A stretch of 64,000 nt of DNA from Scatosoma sp048465415 (GCA_048465415.1 DBFWLO010000024.1:62001-126000), one strand, 5' to 3'; counted from the stretch's first letter, positions 43,303 to 51,113 are shown. Made by a program: numbers and translations. Notes: a model not told the origin generated them from the letters alone.

Positions 43303-44469
43303 TTAAAGGCACATTCCGAGGATTTTTTCCACGTCGGCGGGAGTGAGCGTCTTGAACCCGCGGATCGCTTCGCCGCCGCAGGCTTTTTCGGACATCAATT
43401 TGAAATATCTGTCGTCGATTTTAAGGTCGGTGAAGTTGCTCGTCAGGCCGAGCGTCCGGAAGAAAAATTCGGATAATTTTTCAATCGCGAGCCTTGCCGC
43501 TTGCATGGGCGGGGTATTTTTATCCACGTCGAAAACGTTGACGGCGAATTGATAATATCTCGGAGCGGTGGTTTCGTCGAGACAGTATTCGAGCCAACGG
43601 GGAGTGATGATCGCGAGTCCGAGACCGTGGGTGATGTCGTAAATCGCGGACACTTCGTGTTCGATGGGGTGGCAGGTCCATTCGAGGTCTTTGCCGCCGT
43701 TGATAAAGCCGTTGATCGCCCACGAAGACGCCCACATCAGATTGGCGCGGGCCTCGTAGTCGTCGGGTTTGGCGATCGCCGCGGGCGCGTATTTGATCAC
43801 CGTTTTGATCAGGCCTTCCATGACGCAGTCGAGCATGTAGAGGTCGGGTTCCATATTGAAATACACTTCGAACAGATGGGAGAGGATATCGGCGGAGCCG
43901 CAGGCCGTCTGATAGGCGTTCACGGTATAGGTGTTGGTGGGATCGAGAAAGGAAACTTTGGGTTGCAAATGAAAATCGATGCGTCCGATCTTGTCCTTTG
44001 TCTCGGGGTTGGAGATGACGCCGCCGGCGTCCATTTCCGAGCCGGTCGCGGACAAAGTGAGCACCGTGACGATGGGCAGACAGCCGGTGATCTCCGCCGC
44101 GCCCGTCGAAAGATCCCAGGGATCCCCGTCGTAGAACGCGCCCGCGCCGATAAACTTGGCCGCGTCGATGACGGAACCGCCGCCCACGGCCAGAATCACG
44201 TCGATTTTCTTCTCTTTGCAAAGCCGCGCGCCGCGGCGCACCGAGTCTATTCTCGGATTCGGCTCGATCCCGGAAAGCTCGAAGAGTTCGAGCCCGGCTT
44301 TCCCGATCTCCGCCAGCACCTTATCGTAGAGTCCCGTCTTTTTGATCGAGCCGCCGCCGTAGACCAGCAGAACCCGCTTTCCGTAGGCTTTCAGCTCCCC
44401 GCCCAAATGCCCGAGCTGATTCGTGCCGAAATAGACTCGCGTGGGAATATCGTAAATAAAATTATTCAT
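43303..44469 (-). CDS. iron-containing alcohol dehydrogenase
   Basis: 388 residues. The group III dehydrogenase features are the dinucleotide-binding GGGSIKKTGLYD and AVGGGSVIDAAKF (about 97-109), the metal-ligand His residues in WTCHPIEHEVSAIYDITHGLGLAI (about 250-275), and the C-terminal GFKTLTPADVEKILGMCL. It resembles the NADPH-dependent butanol/aldehyde dehydrogenases (YqhD/BdhA type) of fermenting Firmicutes. CGGAGGTAAGAT precedes ATG. Three evenly spaced operator-like palindromes lie upstream (44534-44658), suggesting carbon-catabolite or LacI-type control. Confidence 0.92.
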   Translation of the reverse strand: MNNFIYDIPTRVYFGTNQLGHLGGELKAYGKRVLLVYGGGSIKKTGLYDKVLAEIGKAGLELFELSGIEPNPRIDSVRRGARLCKEKKIDVILAVGGGSVIDAAKFIGAGAFYDGDPWDLSTGAAEITGCLPIVTVLTLSATGSEMDAGGVISNPETKDKIGRIDFHLQPKVSFLDPTNTYTVNAYQTACGSADILSHLFEVYFNMEPDLYMLDCVMEGLIKTVIKYAPAAIAKPDDYEARANLMWASSWAINGFINGGKDLEWTCHPIEHEVSAIYDITHGLGLAIITPRWLEYCLDETTAPRYYQFAVNVFDVDKNTPPMQAARLAIEKLSEFFFRTLGLTSNFTDLKIDDRYFKLMSEKACGGEAIRGFKTLTPADVEKILGMCL

Positions 44470-44533
44470 ATCTTACCTCCGTCCGGGCTCGCCGTCAGCG
44501 ACCTCGTCTTTTATTTTTATCTTTTTTTTGTCT

Positions 44534-44549
44534 CCGCAAACGTTTTCAT
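44534..44549. promoter_or_regulatory. CcpA/LacI-type operator, copy 1
   Basis: CCGCAAACGTTTTCAT. It agrees with the cre core (TGnAAnCGnnnnCA) except for the first T. The first copy is nearest the dehydrogenase start. Confidence 0.5.
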
Positions 44550-44587
44550 ACGGAAAATCTTATTTTTCGCTTTTTTATAAAACTTCT

Positions 44588-44603
44588 CTGCAAACGTTTA
44601 CAT
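44588..44603. promoter_or_regulatory. CcpA/LacI-type operator, copy 2
   Basis: CTGCAAACGTTTACAT fits the cre consensus TGnAAnCGnnnnCA exactly. Its centre is 54 bases from that of copy 1. Confidence 0.6.
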
Positions 44604-44642
44604 GCCGCAATCTGCAATTTTCCGTCTTTCCGAAAATCCGTT

Positions 44643-44658
44643 CCGTAAACGTTTACGC
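44643..44658. promoter_or_regulatory. CcpA/LacI-type operator, copy 3
   Basis: CCGTAAACGTTTACGC contains the perfect 14-base palindrome CGTAAACGTTTACG. Its centre is 55 bases from that of copy 2, and it overlaps the last codons of the Fpg-family gene. Confidence 0.55.
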
Positions 44659-45513
44659 TTCCCCTGTCCCCGCCGCACGCGTTCCGGGCGGCGGGGACAG
44701 GGGCTGGCAACGCGGGCAATAATAGACGGCGCCGCCGAGATAGGCTTCTTTGACGAGTTCGCCGCCGCAGCGGGGACAGCCCGCCGCGAGCGTCTTTTTC
44801 GAGAGCCTGGTCGCGTACCCGCCCCACTCCCCGAAGAGATTCTTTTCCGTGTCCCTGCCCCCTTTCTTTGTCATTTCCCGCAGTACGGACAGGACGGAAG
44901 CGAGCAGCGTTTCCCGCTCCGTTTGGGAAAGCGTGCCGATCTTGCGCTTGGGGTGGAGTCCCGCGTCGAAGAGAATGTCCTGCAAGACGCCGTTGCCGAT
45001 CCCGGGAAACCGCTGTTCGGTCGCCAAAAAGGCTTTTAAAGACAGCGTGGGCTTGCTTTCCCGCAAAAGAGCGCGGCAGTACGCGGGAAATCCTTCGGCA
45101 AACGGCGAAAGGGCCGCACGGCTTTTCAGATAGTATTCGTTGTCGTAATCCCCGGCGTGGAGAATAATGCCGCCGTACATCGCCACCGTAAAGACGAGCG
45201 CTTTGCCGTCGTCAAGCCCGACGAGGAGCTGATACTCCTTCGGCGCGGCAGAACGGGGGAGGAGGCGCACGTTCACGCCGTCGTTGAAACAGAGCCGCCG
45301 TCCGTTGTCGAAGCGGAGCTCGACGAAAATGCCGAACCCTTCCGCGCCCGAGATCCGGGAACCTTTGACGGCCCCGTCGTAAGCGGCGGGATCGCCCTGA
45401 AACCAGCAGAATTTATGCGGTTTGGAGGGCGGAAGCACGGCTTTGACCGTCCTCCCCTTCACGGCGCCGTCGAGCTGTTGGCTGAGAGTTACTACTTCCG
45501 GCCATTCAAGCAT
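44653..45513 (-). CDS. Fpg/Nei-family DNA glycosylase homologue lacking the N-terminal proline
   Basis: 286 residues from ATG 45513 (GGAGGAGAAAGGAC). The whole fold is visible: N-terminal beta-sandwich with PEVVTL, the helix-two-turn-helix GIGNGVLQDILFDAGLHPKRKIG, and a zinc finger CPRCGGELVK ... YYCPRCQ. Aligned to the family start M-P-E-L-P-E-V, this protein reads M-L-E-W-P-E-V, so the catalytic proline that becomes the N-terminal nucleophile is Leu while the following Glu is kept. It may bind damaged DNA without the usual chemistry, or use another amine. Overlaps the HhH gene by 22 bases. Confidence 0.88.
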   Translation of the reverse strand: MLEWPEVVTLSQQLDGAVKGRTVKAVLPPSKPHKFCWFQGDPAAYDGAVKGSRISGAEGFGIFVELRFDNGRRLCFNDGVNVRLLPRSAAPKEYQLLVGLDDGKALVFTVAMYGGIILHAGDYDNEYYLKSRAALSPFAEGFPAYCRALLRESKPTLSLKAFLATEQRFPGIGNGVLQDILFDAGLHPKRKIGTLSQTERETLLASVLSVLREMTKKGGRDTEKNLFGEWGGYATRLSKKTLAAGCPRCGGELVKEAYLGGAVYYCPRCQPLSPPPGTRAAGTGEA

Positions 45514-45821
45514 GTCCTTTCTCCTCCCGGGCTTTGAGCCGCCGCAAGTTCTTGCGCCGATTCTTCTTGCAGGAAATCGTCCTTCCAATGCCACCACTTG
45601 CTCTTTTCGGGGTCGGGATCGGGGGTATTCGCCCAATAGACGACCGCGCGGTAAAGATAGAGCTGGCATCTGTCGATCTTCTCCCCCCGCAAAGCGCATT
45701 CCCGCAGATACAGTGCCTCGGGATCGGCGCCCTTCAAAGATTCTATGCTCGTATACCCCATCGCCGTCAGCGCCGCTTCCGTCGCCTTGCCGACGTTGGG
45801 TATCTTTCTCAGTTCCCCCAT
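45492..45821 (-). CDS. helix-hairpin-helix protein (Cdd1/'pathogenicity locus' family)
   Basis: 109 residues from ATG 45821 (AAGGAGGAAAGT). LRKIPNVGKATEAALTAMGYTSIESLKGADPEALY is a helix-hairpin-helix unit, followed by Cys-containing RCQLYLYRAVVYWANT as in the Cdd1 family. Function is unknown; the fold suggests DNA binding. It is coupled by overlap to the Fpg-family gene, so a joint role in DNA repair is plausible. Confidence 0.82.
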   Translation of the reverse strand: MGELRKIPNVGKATEAALTAMGYTSIESLKGADPEALYLRECALRGEKIDRCQLYLYRAVVYWANTPDPDPEKSKWWHWKDDFLQEESAQELAAAQSPGGERTCLNGRK

Positions 45822-45852
45822 ACTTTCCTCCTTCGCGTTTTTCGGCCTTTTC

Positions 45853-45882
45853 ATTATATCACGCCGGGGCCCGGCTTGGCAA
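45853..45882 (-). promoter_or_regulatory. promoter of the HhH/Fpg-family genes
   Basis: Minus strand: TTGCCA (45882-45877), 18-base spacer containing a GCCGGGGCCCCGGC-like palindrome, TATAAT (45858-45853) with extended -10 TGA. Confidence 0.65.
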
Positions 45883-45973
45883 GAGGGCGGGGAAAGATTT
45901 CACCCAATTTTTGTCTGGACGGCTAAAATTTCCGACAAAGGGACATAACTAAAAGAAAAAGGAGCTGAATCTT

Positions 45974-46483
45974 ATGCATAAAAAGATAACGGAACTTTTA
46001 AACGACCAGATCAACAAGGAACTTTATTCGGCGTATCTCTACCTCGATTTTGCCAACTATTTCGAGCGCCGGGGACTGGCGGGTTTCGCGCACTGGTACG
46101 AAGTCCAGGCGCAGGAAGAGCGCGACCACGCGCTGCTCTTTTACCGGTTCCTGCTCAACAACGACGAGCGGGTGACGCTGAAAACGATAGACGCGCCCGG
46201 ATTCGAGGCGAAAAAGGACATGGACGTATTGAAGGAATCGCTCGCGCACGAAAAATACGTCACCGCGGCGATCGACGGCATCTACGCCGCCGCCCACGAG
46301 GTCAAGGACTTCCGCACCATGCAGTTCCTCGACTGGTTTATCAAAGAACAGGGCGAAGAGGAAAAGAGCGCGCTCGACCTCATCACCAAAACGGAGCTGT
46401 TCGGCTCCGATTCCAAAGGGCTCTTTATGTTGGACAACGAACTGAAAGCCCGCGTCTACGCGGCGCCCGACCTCACCCTTTGA
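45974..46483 (+). CDS. ferritin
   Basis: 169 residues, non-haem bacterial ferritin. The ferroxidase ligands are in place: Glu in INKELYSAYLY (about 17), Glu/His in QAQEERDHALLF (about 50-53) and Glu residues in EQGEEEKSALDL (about 127-130). AAAAGGAGCTGAATCTT precedes ATG. It stores iron and detoxifies Fe(II)/peroxide, which fits the superoxide reductase nearby. It is followed by a perfect terminator. Confidence 0.95.
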   Translation: MHKKITELLNDQINKELYSAYLYLDFANYFERRGLAGFAHWYEVQAQEERDHALLFYRFLLNNDERVTLKTIDAPGFEAKKDMDVLKESLAHEKYVTAAIDGIYAAAHEVKDFRTMQFLDWFIKEQGEEEKSALDLITKTELFGSDSKGLFMLDNELKARVYAAPDLTL

Positions 46484-46498
46484 ATGCGCGTCCAACAG

Positions 46499-46538
46499 AA
46501 AACCGGAAATTCCGTAAATCGGAATTTCCGGTTTTTTT
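46499..46538. terminator. bidirectional terminator after the ferritin gene
   Basis: AAAACCGGAAATTCCG pairs with CGGAATTTCCGGTTTT around a 5-base loop, with a T-run on the plus strand. Confidence 0.85.
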
Positions 46539-46541
46539 CAC

Positions 46542-47456
46542 TCAATAGAGCAATAGACAAAAGAAAACGTTGACGCACACGAAAAACGCGGCGGAGAAGA
46601 AAGACGCCAGCCGCCAGCGCCGCGCGGACAGCGCTTCCGCCCACGCCTCCCGCGTCGAACCCGCGTTGTCGTCGAGGATATTCGCCGTGACGGCGGCCGT
46701 GACGATGAAGAGCAGACTGCCGACGAGACAGGGATATACGCAGTCGAACCAATGAAACAGATAAGCGAAAAAGGACAACAGCCCCGCCGCCAGATAGACG
46801 AAAAATTCCCCTTTCAGAAACCCGGACAGTTTTTCGAGACAGGCAAAGACGTCTTTCCCGGAGATCTTTTTCGGCGCGACGGAAAGGAGCACACGCCCCC
46901 ATACGAAGATCAGAGCCGAGAGAAAAAGAGAGGGAAAAAGAATCCGGAAAAACAGCGACGACGCGCCCCAGTCCGCCCAGAAGGAAAGGCTGACGGCAAA
47001 AGCCGCGACCGCCGTAAACGGCAGAAGAAAGAGCGCCAGCGAAGCGATCCAGCGGCCGAGTTCCCGCTTCTTTATCTTTTCGCCGGAAAATACGTTTTCA
47101 AAATGCAGAGAATCCCCGCTCACCGCGAAGGCGGCGTGATTTTTTTCTTTGAACAGAGAAACGCACAGCGTTCCGTCGCTTGCCGCCCGGCACTCCGCCT
47201 CGTAGACGGCGTAGTAAGGCGCGGAAATTTCCGCGACCTTTTCAAAATTTCCGCCGCAAAACAGCGCCCCGATCCTCGCGAAAAGATCTTTGAAAAAACC
47301 CTCCGGCTCCGCGGCCTGCCGCCGCTCCACGACGCGCAGACCAAAGACCGCGCCCTCCCCGACCGCGAAACTTTCGCCGCCGAGCAGTACGCCGTCGATA
47401 TATACGTCCGCTCTCTCTCCCGACGGCAGCAGCCGCTCGATCGTTATTTCCGCCAT
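46542..47456 (-). CDS. unknown membrane protein
   Basis: 304 residues from ATG 47456 (GGGGGAGAAT). An N-terminal soluble part (about 1-135; starts MAEITIERLLPSGERADVYIDG, beta-type, resembling an FHA/PEGA-like sandwich by eye) is followed by three to four membrane-helix pairs (WIASLALFLLPFTAVAAFAV, YLAAGLLSFFAYLFHWF, FFSAAFFVCVNVFFCLLLY). The family is not recognised. A single-gene unit with a consensus promoter. Confidence 0.7.
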   Translation of the reverse strand: MAEITIERLLPSGERADVYIDGVLLGGESFAVGEGAVFGLRVVERRQAAEPEGFFKDLFARIGALFCGGNFEKVAEISAPYYAVYEAECRAASDGTLCVSLFKEKNHAAFAVSGDSLHFENVFSGEKIKKRELGRWIASLALFLLPFTAVAAFAVSLSFWADWGASSLFFRILFPSLFLSALIFVWGRVLLSVAPKKISGKDVFACLEKLSGFLKGEFFVYLAAGLLSFFAYLFHWFDCVYPCLVGSLLFIVTAAVTANILDDNAGSTREAWAEALSARRWRLASFFSAAFFVCVNVFFCLLLY

Positions 47457-47511
47457 ATTCTCCCCCGTTCTTTTAAAACCGCTTTTCCGCAGCGCCCGAT
47501 TTCTCTTTACC

Positions 47512-47540
47512 AGTTTACTACAAACTTTTTCTTTTGTCAA
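47512..47540 (-). promoter_or_regulatory. promoter of the unknown membrane protein gene
   Basis: Minus strand: TTGACA (47540-47535), 17-base spacer, TAAACT (47517-47512). Confidence 0.6.
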
Positions 47541-47616
47541 GAAGTATTTTCCCTATCGCCGCCGCAAGTTTTCCCAGGTCACGTTTTTCCGGCCCCGCGC
47601 ATAGGTATAAAGTATC

Positions 47617-48105
47617 ATGGAAATCAAAGCATACGACAGAAACGCGGCGGCGGCTTACGCCAAAAAATGGGCGTTCGGACGCAATCCCGCTTATTACAAC
47701 TTCGACCGCTTGGGCGGCGACTGCACCAACTACGCTTCCCAGTGCTTATACGCGGGGAGCGGCGTCATGAACTTCACGCCCGTCACGGGCTGGTTCTACC
47801 GTTCCGCGAACGACCGCACGGCCTCCTGGACGGGCGTGGAATACTTCTATCGTTTTCTCGTCGGCAACGACGGCCCCGGCCCGTTCGCGCGGGAGGTGAC
47901 GATCGACGAGCTGGAAATCGGCGATTTCGTACAGCTTGGCAGAGAAACGGGCGATTTTTACCACACGCCCTTCGTCTGCGGCTTTTCGCGCGGACAGCCG
48001 CTCGTAGCCGCTCATTCTTTCGACGCCTACGACCGTCCCCTTTCCTCCTATTCCTACGAGCGGCTGCGCTGTCTGCATATCCTCGGCGTGCGCACGCTCG
48101 ATTAG
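47617..48105 (+). CDS. amidase-domain (Amidase_6) protein without signal peptide
   Basis: 162 residues; essentially one catalytic domain. Cys in GGDCTNYASQCLYAGSG (about 36) is the expected nucleophile, and His residues in YHTPFVCG and AAHSFDAYDRPLSSYSY provide the general base. Related NlpC/P60-like amidases act on peptidoglycan peptides. Unlike most, this has no signal peptide or wall-binding domain, so it may act inside the mother cell or spore. Its ribosome binding site is weak (AGGTATAAAG). Confidence 0.85.
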   Translation: MEIKAYDRNAAAAYAKKWAFGRNPAYYNFDRLGGDCTNYASQCLYAGSGVMNFTPVTGWFYRSANDRTASWTGVEYFYRFLVGNDGPGPFAREVTIDELEIGDFVQLGRETGDFYHTPFVCGFSRGQPLVAAHSFDAYDRPLSSYSYERLRCLHILGVRTLD

Positions 48106-48124
48106 AGCGATCTTTTTCCGGCCT

Positions 48125-48742
48125 TTATACTCCCTTTTTCGTTTCCGAACGGTCGTTATATTCGTAATAATACAGGGACGCGACGGAAGCGTAAGGCGAA
48201 TATTTCTTTTTCAGCCTCTCGAAGCGCAGGCGGCTGAGCGTCTTATAGCCGTGCGCTTTCATAATTCCGTTTTTCAGCGCGGCGTCGTCGAAACTGAATA
48301 TATTTTTCCGTCCCAGGGAAAATTCGGCGATCATTTCCGCCGTCCAGCGCCCGACGCCTTTGATCTTCATCAGAAAGCCGATCGCCTCCTCGTCCGACCG
48401 CTCCGCGAGAAGAGAAAAGTCCAGACCGCCCTCCCCCGTCTCCTTAGCGAGAGCGAGGATATATTCCGCTTTCCGTCCCGAGATCCCGATCGCGCGGATC
48501 TCCTCCGCCGATCTCGCCGAGACGCGTTCGGGAGTAAATTCGCCCACCAACGATTTCAGCCGGCTCACGAGTACCTCCGCCACCTTGTTGGAGAGCATCT
48601 GTCCGACGATGCTCTCTACGAGCGCGGCAAAAATATCCTCCGTCATGCCCTTTTCGAGATGCCCGAACTCCTCCGTCAGCTTTTTCATCACGGGATCTTT
48701 GCCCGCTATATAGTCGATCTCTGCTTGTCCGTATTCGATCAT
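48125..48742 (-). CDS. HhH-GPD DNA-3-methyladenine glycosylase (AlkA type)
   Basis: 205 residues from ATG 48742 (GGAGACGAAAGAAT). Helix-hairpin-helix MKIKGVGRWTAEMIAEF is followed by the catalytic Asp in IFSFDDAALKNGI, the AlkA/MagII signature. It is short, lacking the N-terminal AlkA beta domain, as in many Firmicutes. It removes alkylated purines. It converges on the amidase gene with 19 bases between. Confidence 0.9.
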   Translation of the reverse strand: MIEYGQAEIDYIAGKDPVMKKLTEEFGHLEKGMTEDIFAALVESIVGQMLSNKVAEVLVSRLKSLVGEFTPERVSARSAEEIRAIGISGRKAEYILALAKETGEGGLDFSLLAERSDEEAIGFLMKIKGVGRWTAEMIAEFSLGRKNIFSFDDAALKNGIMKAHGYKTLSRLRFERLKKKYSPYASVASLYYYEYNDRSETKKGV

Positions 48743-48830
48743 ATTCTTTCGTCTCCTTCTCCGCCCCGCGGCTCCGACCGGCGCCGCGGCCGGCAAATCA
48801 TGACAATCCGTCACAAATGAGGTAAATAAA

Positions 48831-49787
48831 ATGGAATATTGCTTTCCCCAACGCCGCGGGTGCGGGCGCCCGTTCCTGCTCTGTCCGCCCTGTTTTCCCT
48901 CTCTCCCCTCCGACTGCCCGCTTTGCGGCGGAGGAGAGAATTACGAAATCGTTTTTTACGCCCCGTTCACGCCCGTCAAGCGGGATCGGCAGACGAACGC
49001 GCCGCTCGCGGGCGCGTCTTACGCCCTCTATCAAAACGGGATCCGGACCGCGGAAGCGGCCTCGGACGCTTCCGGACGGCTCGGCTTCGCCAATCTCGCT
49101 CCCGGGAGCTATGAATTGAGAGAGACGAGCGCGCCGGCGGGCTATCAGCCGGACGACAACGTATACGCCGTCAAAGTCGATAAACGCGGGAACGTCACCG
49201 TGGACGGCCTGCCCGCCGACCGGTTTGCTCTCTACGACGCCGCTAACGACGCGTTCGCCTTCTCCAAAACGGACGCGGAAACGGGCGCGCCGCTCGCCGG
49301 AGCGCAGTTCCGCTTGTCCGACGGCAGAACGACGGCTTCCGACGCGGCCGGACTCGTCAACTTCGGCGCTCTGGCGGCCGGGAACTATACGATGACCGAA
49401 ACGGCCGCGCCGGCGGGCTACGCGCTCAATCCCGCCGTTTACGACATCTTCGTCGCCGCCAACGGGGACGTATCCGTAAACGGGATCCCCCTTTCGGAAT
49501 TTTCCGTCGCGGATACGCCGCTGCCGCTCAGTCCCGTGCCCGCGCTCGAACCCGTCTCCGCCGGGGATACGGCCGTGATCGGCCGCGGCGTTCCCGGCGC
49601 GACGATCCGCATGACTCTCCCCGACGGCACTCGCGTCGCCACGACGGTGAACGCGGACGGCATCTGGGCGGCCGCCGTGCCCGCGGGCGTCGTCCTGCGC
49701 GCGGGAGAGATCCTTTACGCCGACCAGACGGTCGAGGGCTCCCCGCCCAGCAAAGAGGTTTCCGCCGTCGTGCAGGCCAACGCCTGA
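48831..49787 (+). CDS. SpaA-like repeat protein with Cys-rich N-terminus
   Basis: 318 residues. Residues 1-32 hold six Cys (positions 4, 11, 18, 21, 29, 32) with Pro/Phe between. Two SpaA/prealbumin-like beta domains follow (about 47-140 and 140-225), each with the pattern 'F-x-x-x-K-x-D, T-x-A-P-L-A-G-A' and ending in 'ET-x-APAGY'. A C-terminal Ig-like domain (about 235-318, GDTAVIGRGVPGATIRMTLPDGT) closes it. There is no signal peptide, sortase motif or membrane anchor. It resembles Cys-anchored spore-surface proteins more than a pilin; that is inference. Confidence 0.78.
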   Translation: MEYCFPQRRGCGRPFLLCPPCFPSLPSDCPLCGGGENYEIVFYAPFTPVKRDRQTNAPLAGASYALYQNGIRTAEAASDASGRLGFANLAPGSYELRETSAPAGYQPDDNVYAVKVDKRGNVTVDGLPADRFALYDAANDAFAFSKTDAETGAPLAGAQFRLSDGRTTASDAAGLVNFGALAAGNYTMTETAAPAGYALNPAVYDIFVAANGDVSVNGIPLSEFSVADTPLPLSPVPALEPVSAGDTAVIGRGVPGATIRMTLPDGTRVATTVNADGIWAAAVPAGVVLRAGEILYADQTVEGSPPSKEVSAVVQANA

Positions 49788-49803
49788 ACCGCTTCTTTTA
49801 TAA

Positions 49804-49837
49804 AAAACCCCGCGCTTTCAAACGACCGCGGGGTTTT
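49804..49837. terminator. bidirectional terminator after the SpaA-like gene
   Basis: AAAACCCCGCG pairs with CGCGGGGTTTT around a 12-base loop; T-runs lie on both strands. Confidence 0.85.
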
Positions 49838-49841
49838 CTTG

Positions 49842-50250
49842 AAACGTTCAAAAGAATTTCCGCGCCGGATAATACGCTCACTTTATAGGCTCCCGCTTCT
49901 TCCGCCGCAAATTTATAATATCCCGGACGTCAGATCGTCGCCCGTTTTGTTCAGTTCCTCGTCGTACCAGGCAAAAGCCTCGCTCCATCTGCGCGTCGTA
50001 CAGCTTTGCGCGCACGCTTCCGATCGTTTCAAACGTATATCCGCCGTTTTCGGGCGCGGTAAAGGAAAATAAGGCTTCTTCGCCGGGCAGGAGAACTACG
50101 TCCTGCGGAACGTCGATTTCCAGAATTTTTTCTTCGGCCGGCTGCGCCCAAGGCGGTTGTTCGCTTACGCTGTCGCTTGCCGACTCCGGTTTCGTTTTTA
50201 AACAGCCGGCGAGCGGCAGAACTTCCTTTTCCTTGTACGGATCCCCTTTT
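49842..50250 (-). pseudogene. frameshifted lipoprotein gene remnant
   Basis: The minus strand reads a lipobox-like LPLAGCLKTKPESASDS, followed by a plausible secreted domain (EEKILEIDVPQDVVLLPGEE, FSFTAPENGGYTFETIGS). This continues only after a frame change near the AQMERG segment (SEAFAWYDEELNKTGDDLTS) and again later (GYYKFAAEEAGAYKVSVLSG). An in-frame stop precedes the lipobox and no start codon remains there. The pieces fit one protein with several frameshifts. The strong promoter at 50289-50317 still faces it. Confidence 0.65.
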
Positions 50251-50288
50251 TATTCCCCTCTTCGTCGCCTGATAGCGGTTATGCAAGT

Positions 50289-50317
50289 ATTATACCACAT
50301 TTTTCTTTCCGTTTCAA
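50289..50317 (-). promoter_or_regulatory. promoter facing the lipoprotein pseudogene
   Basis: Minus strand: TTGAAA (50317-50312), 17-base spacer, TATAAT (50294-50289) with extended -10 TGG. Confidence 0.7.
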
Positions 50318-50413
50318 GCAGGAAGCGGGAAAAAAGCAAGATTTTCACATCTTTTCTTTCCATTTCGTATACTGGAATGAGCGACTTTCGCTCAAAGACA
50401 CAAAGGAGAAAAA

Positions 50414-51025
50414 ATGATATACGAATCCTATGGCGTTCCCTGTTGGAACGAATGTTGCTGCCCGCAGCCCTGTTTCGTATGCGTGCCCGGTCCGAGGGGA
50501 CCGCGCGGCTTTACCGGTCCGCAAGGTCCGCAAGGGCCTCAGGGACAACCCGGCTCCGCCGGCGCGGGGCTCGCCGCGTACGGCGGGCTCTACAACAGCT
50601 CCACCCAGCTGCCCGCTTTCACGGCGGCGAACGCGTACGTGCAGCTGCGGCTGAATACCGCGACGCCTTTGAAAAATGTGACCGCCGGCGCCAATCAGCT
50701 CACGATCCAGAGCGAAGGCGACTACGAAATCAACTACACTTTGCTGGTCAGCACCAACCGTGCCGCGGACGTGGCGGCGGCGGTGAGAAATAACGGCACG
50801 CCGATCGCGCAGACGCGCGCCGTACAGACTTTGGCGATCGACAATACGACCACCCTCGCCTACGACGGGCGGCTGACCTGTTCCACGATCGTCCGCCTTG
50901 CGGCCGGCAGCGTGCTCGATCTGGCGATGTCGGTGCTCAACACTCTGCCCGCCGGACTGGAAGCCGCGGTGAGCGGCAACGCCAACGCGTCCCTTTCCGT
51001 CAAACGGCTGGACGCCGCCGTTTAA
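50414..51025 (+). CDS. collagen-like (BclA-type) surface protein
   Basis: 203 residues. Six Cys lie at 10, 14, 15, 16, 20 and 23 (CWNECCCPQPCFVC). A short collagen stretch of nine Gly-X-Y triplets follows (residues 26-52, GPRGPRGFTGPQGPQGPQ). A C-terminal beta jelly-roll domain of about 150 residues (YNSSTQLPAFTAANAYVQL ... NANASLSVKRLD) resembles the C1q/TNF-like head of BclA and related exosporium glycoproteins of Bacilli and Clostridia. No signal peptide is present, consistent with assembly from the mother cell onto the spore. AAAGGAGAAAAA precedes ATG. Confidence 0.85.
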   Translation: MIYESYGVPCWNECCCPQPCFVCVPGPRGPRGFTGPQGPQGPQGQPGSAGAGLAAYGGLYNSSTQLPAFTAANAYVQLRLNTATPLKNVTAGANQLTIQSEGDYEINYTLLVSTNRAADVAAAVRNNGTPIAQTRAVQTLAIDNTTTLAYDGRLTCSTIVRLAAGSVLDLAMSVLNTLPAGLEAAVSGNANASLSVKRLDAAV

Positions 51026-51030
51026 ACGCA

Positions 51031-51065
51031 AACAAGCCGTCTCCGAATCTCGGAGACGGCTTGTT
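51031..51065. terminator. bidirectional terminator between the collagen-like gene and rtcB
   Basis: AACAAGCCGTCTCCGA pairs perfectly with TCGGAGACGGCTTGTT around a 3-base loop. Confidence 0.85.
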
Positions 51066-51113
51066 AACCGTTTGTCCGTTGTTTAAGTCAGTCTTGTAAG
51101 TATTTAATCCCCG

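Noticed and set aside
49842..50286. 85-residue basic reading frame on the minus strand
   Set aside because: It is the wrong frame of the lipoprotein remnant and consists mainly of Arg/Lys/Ser.
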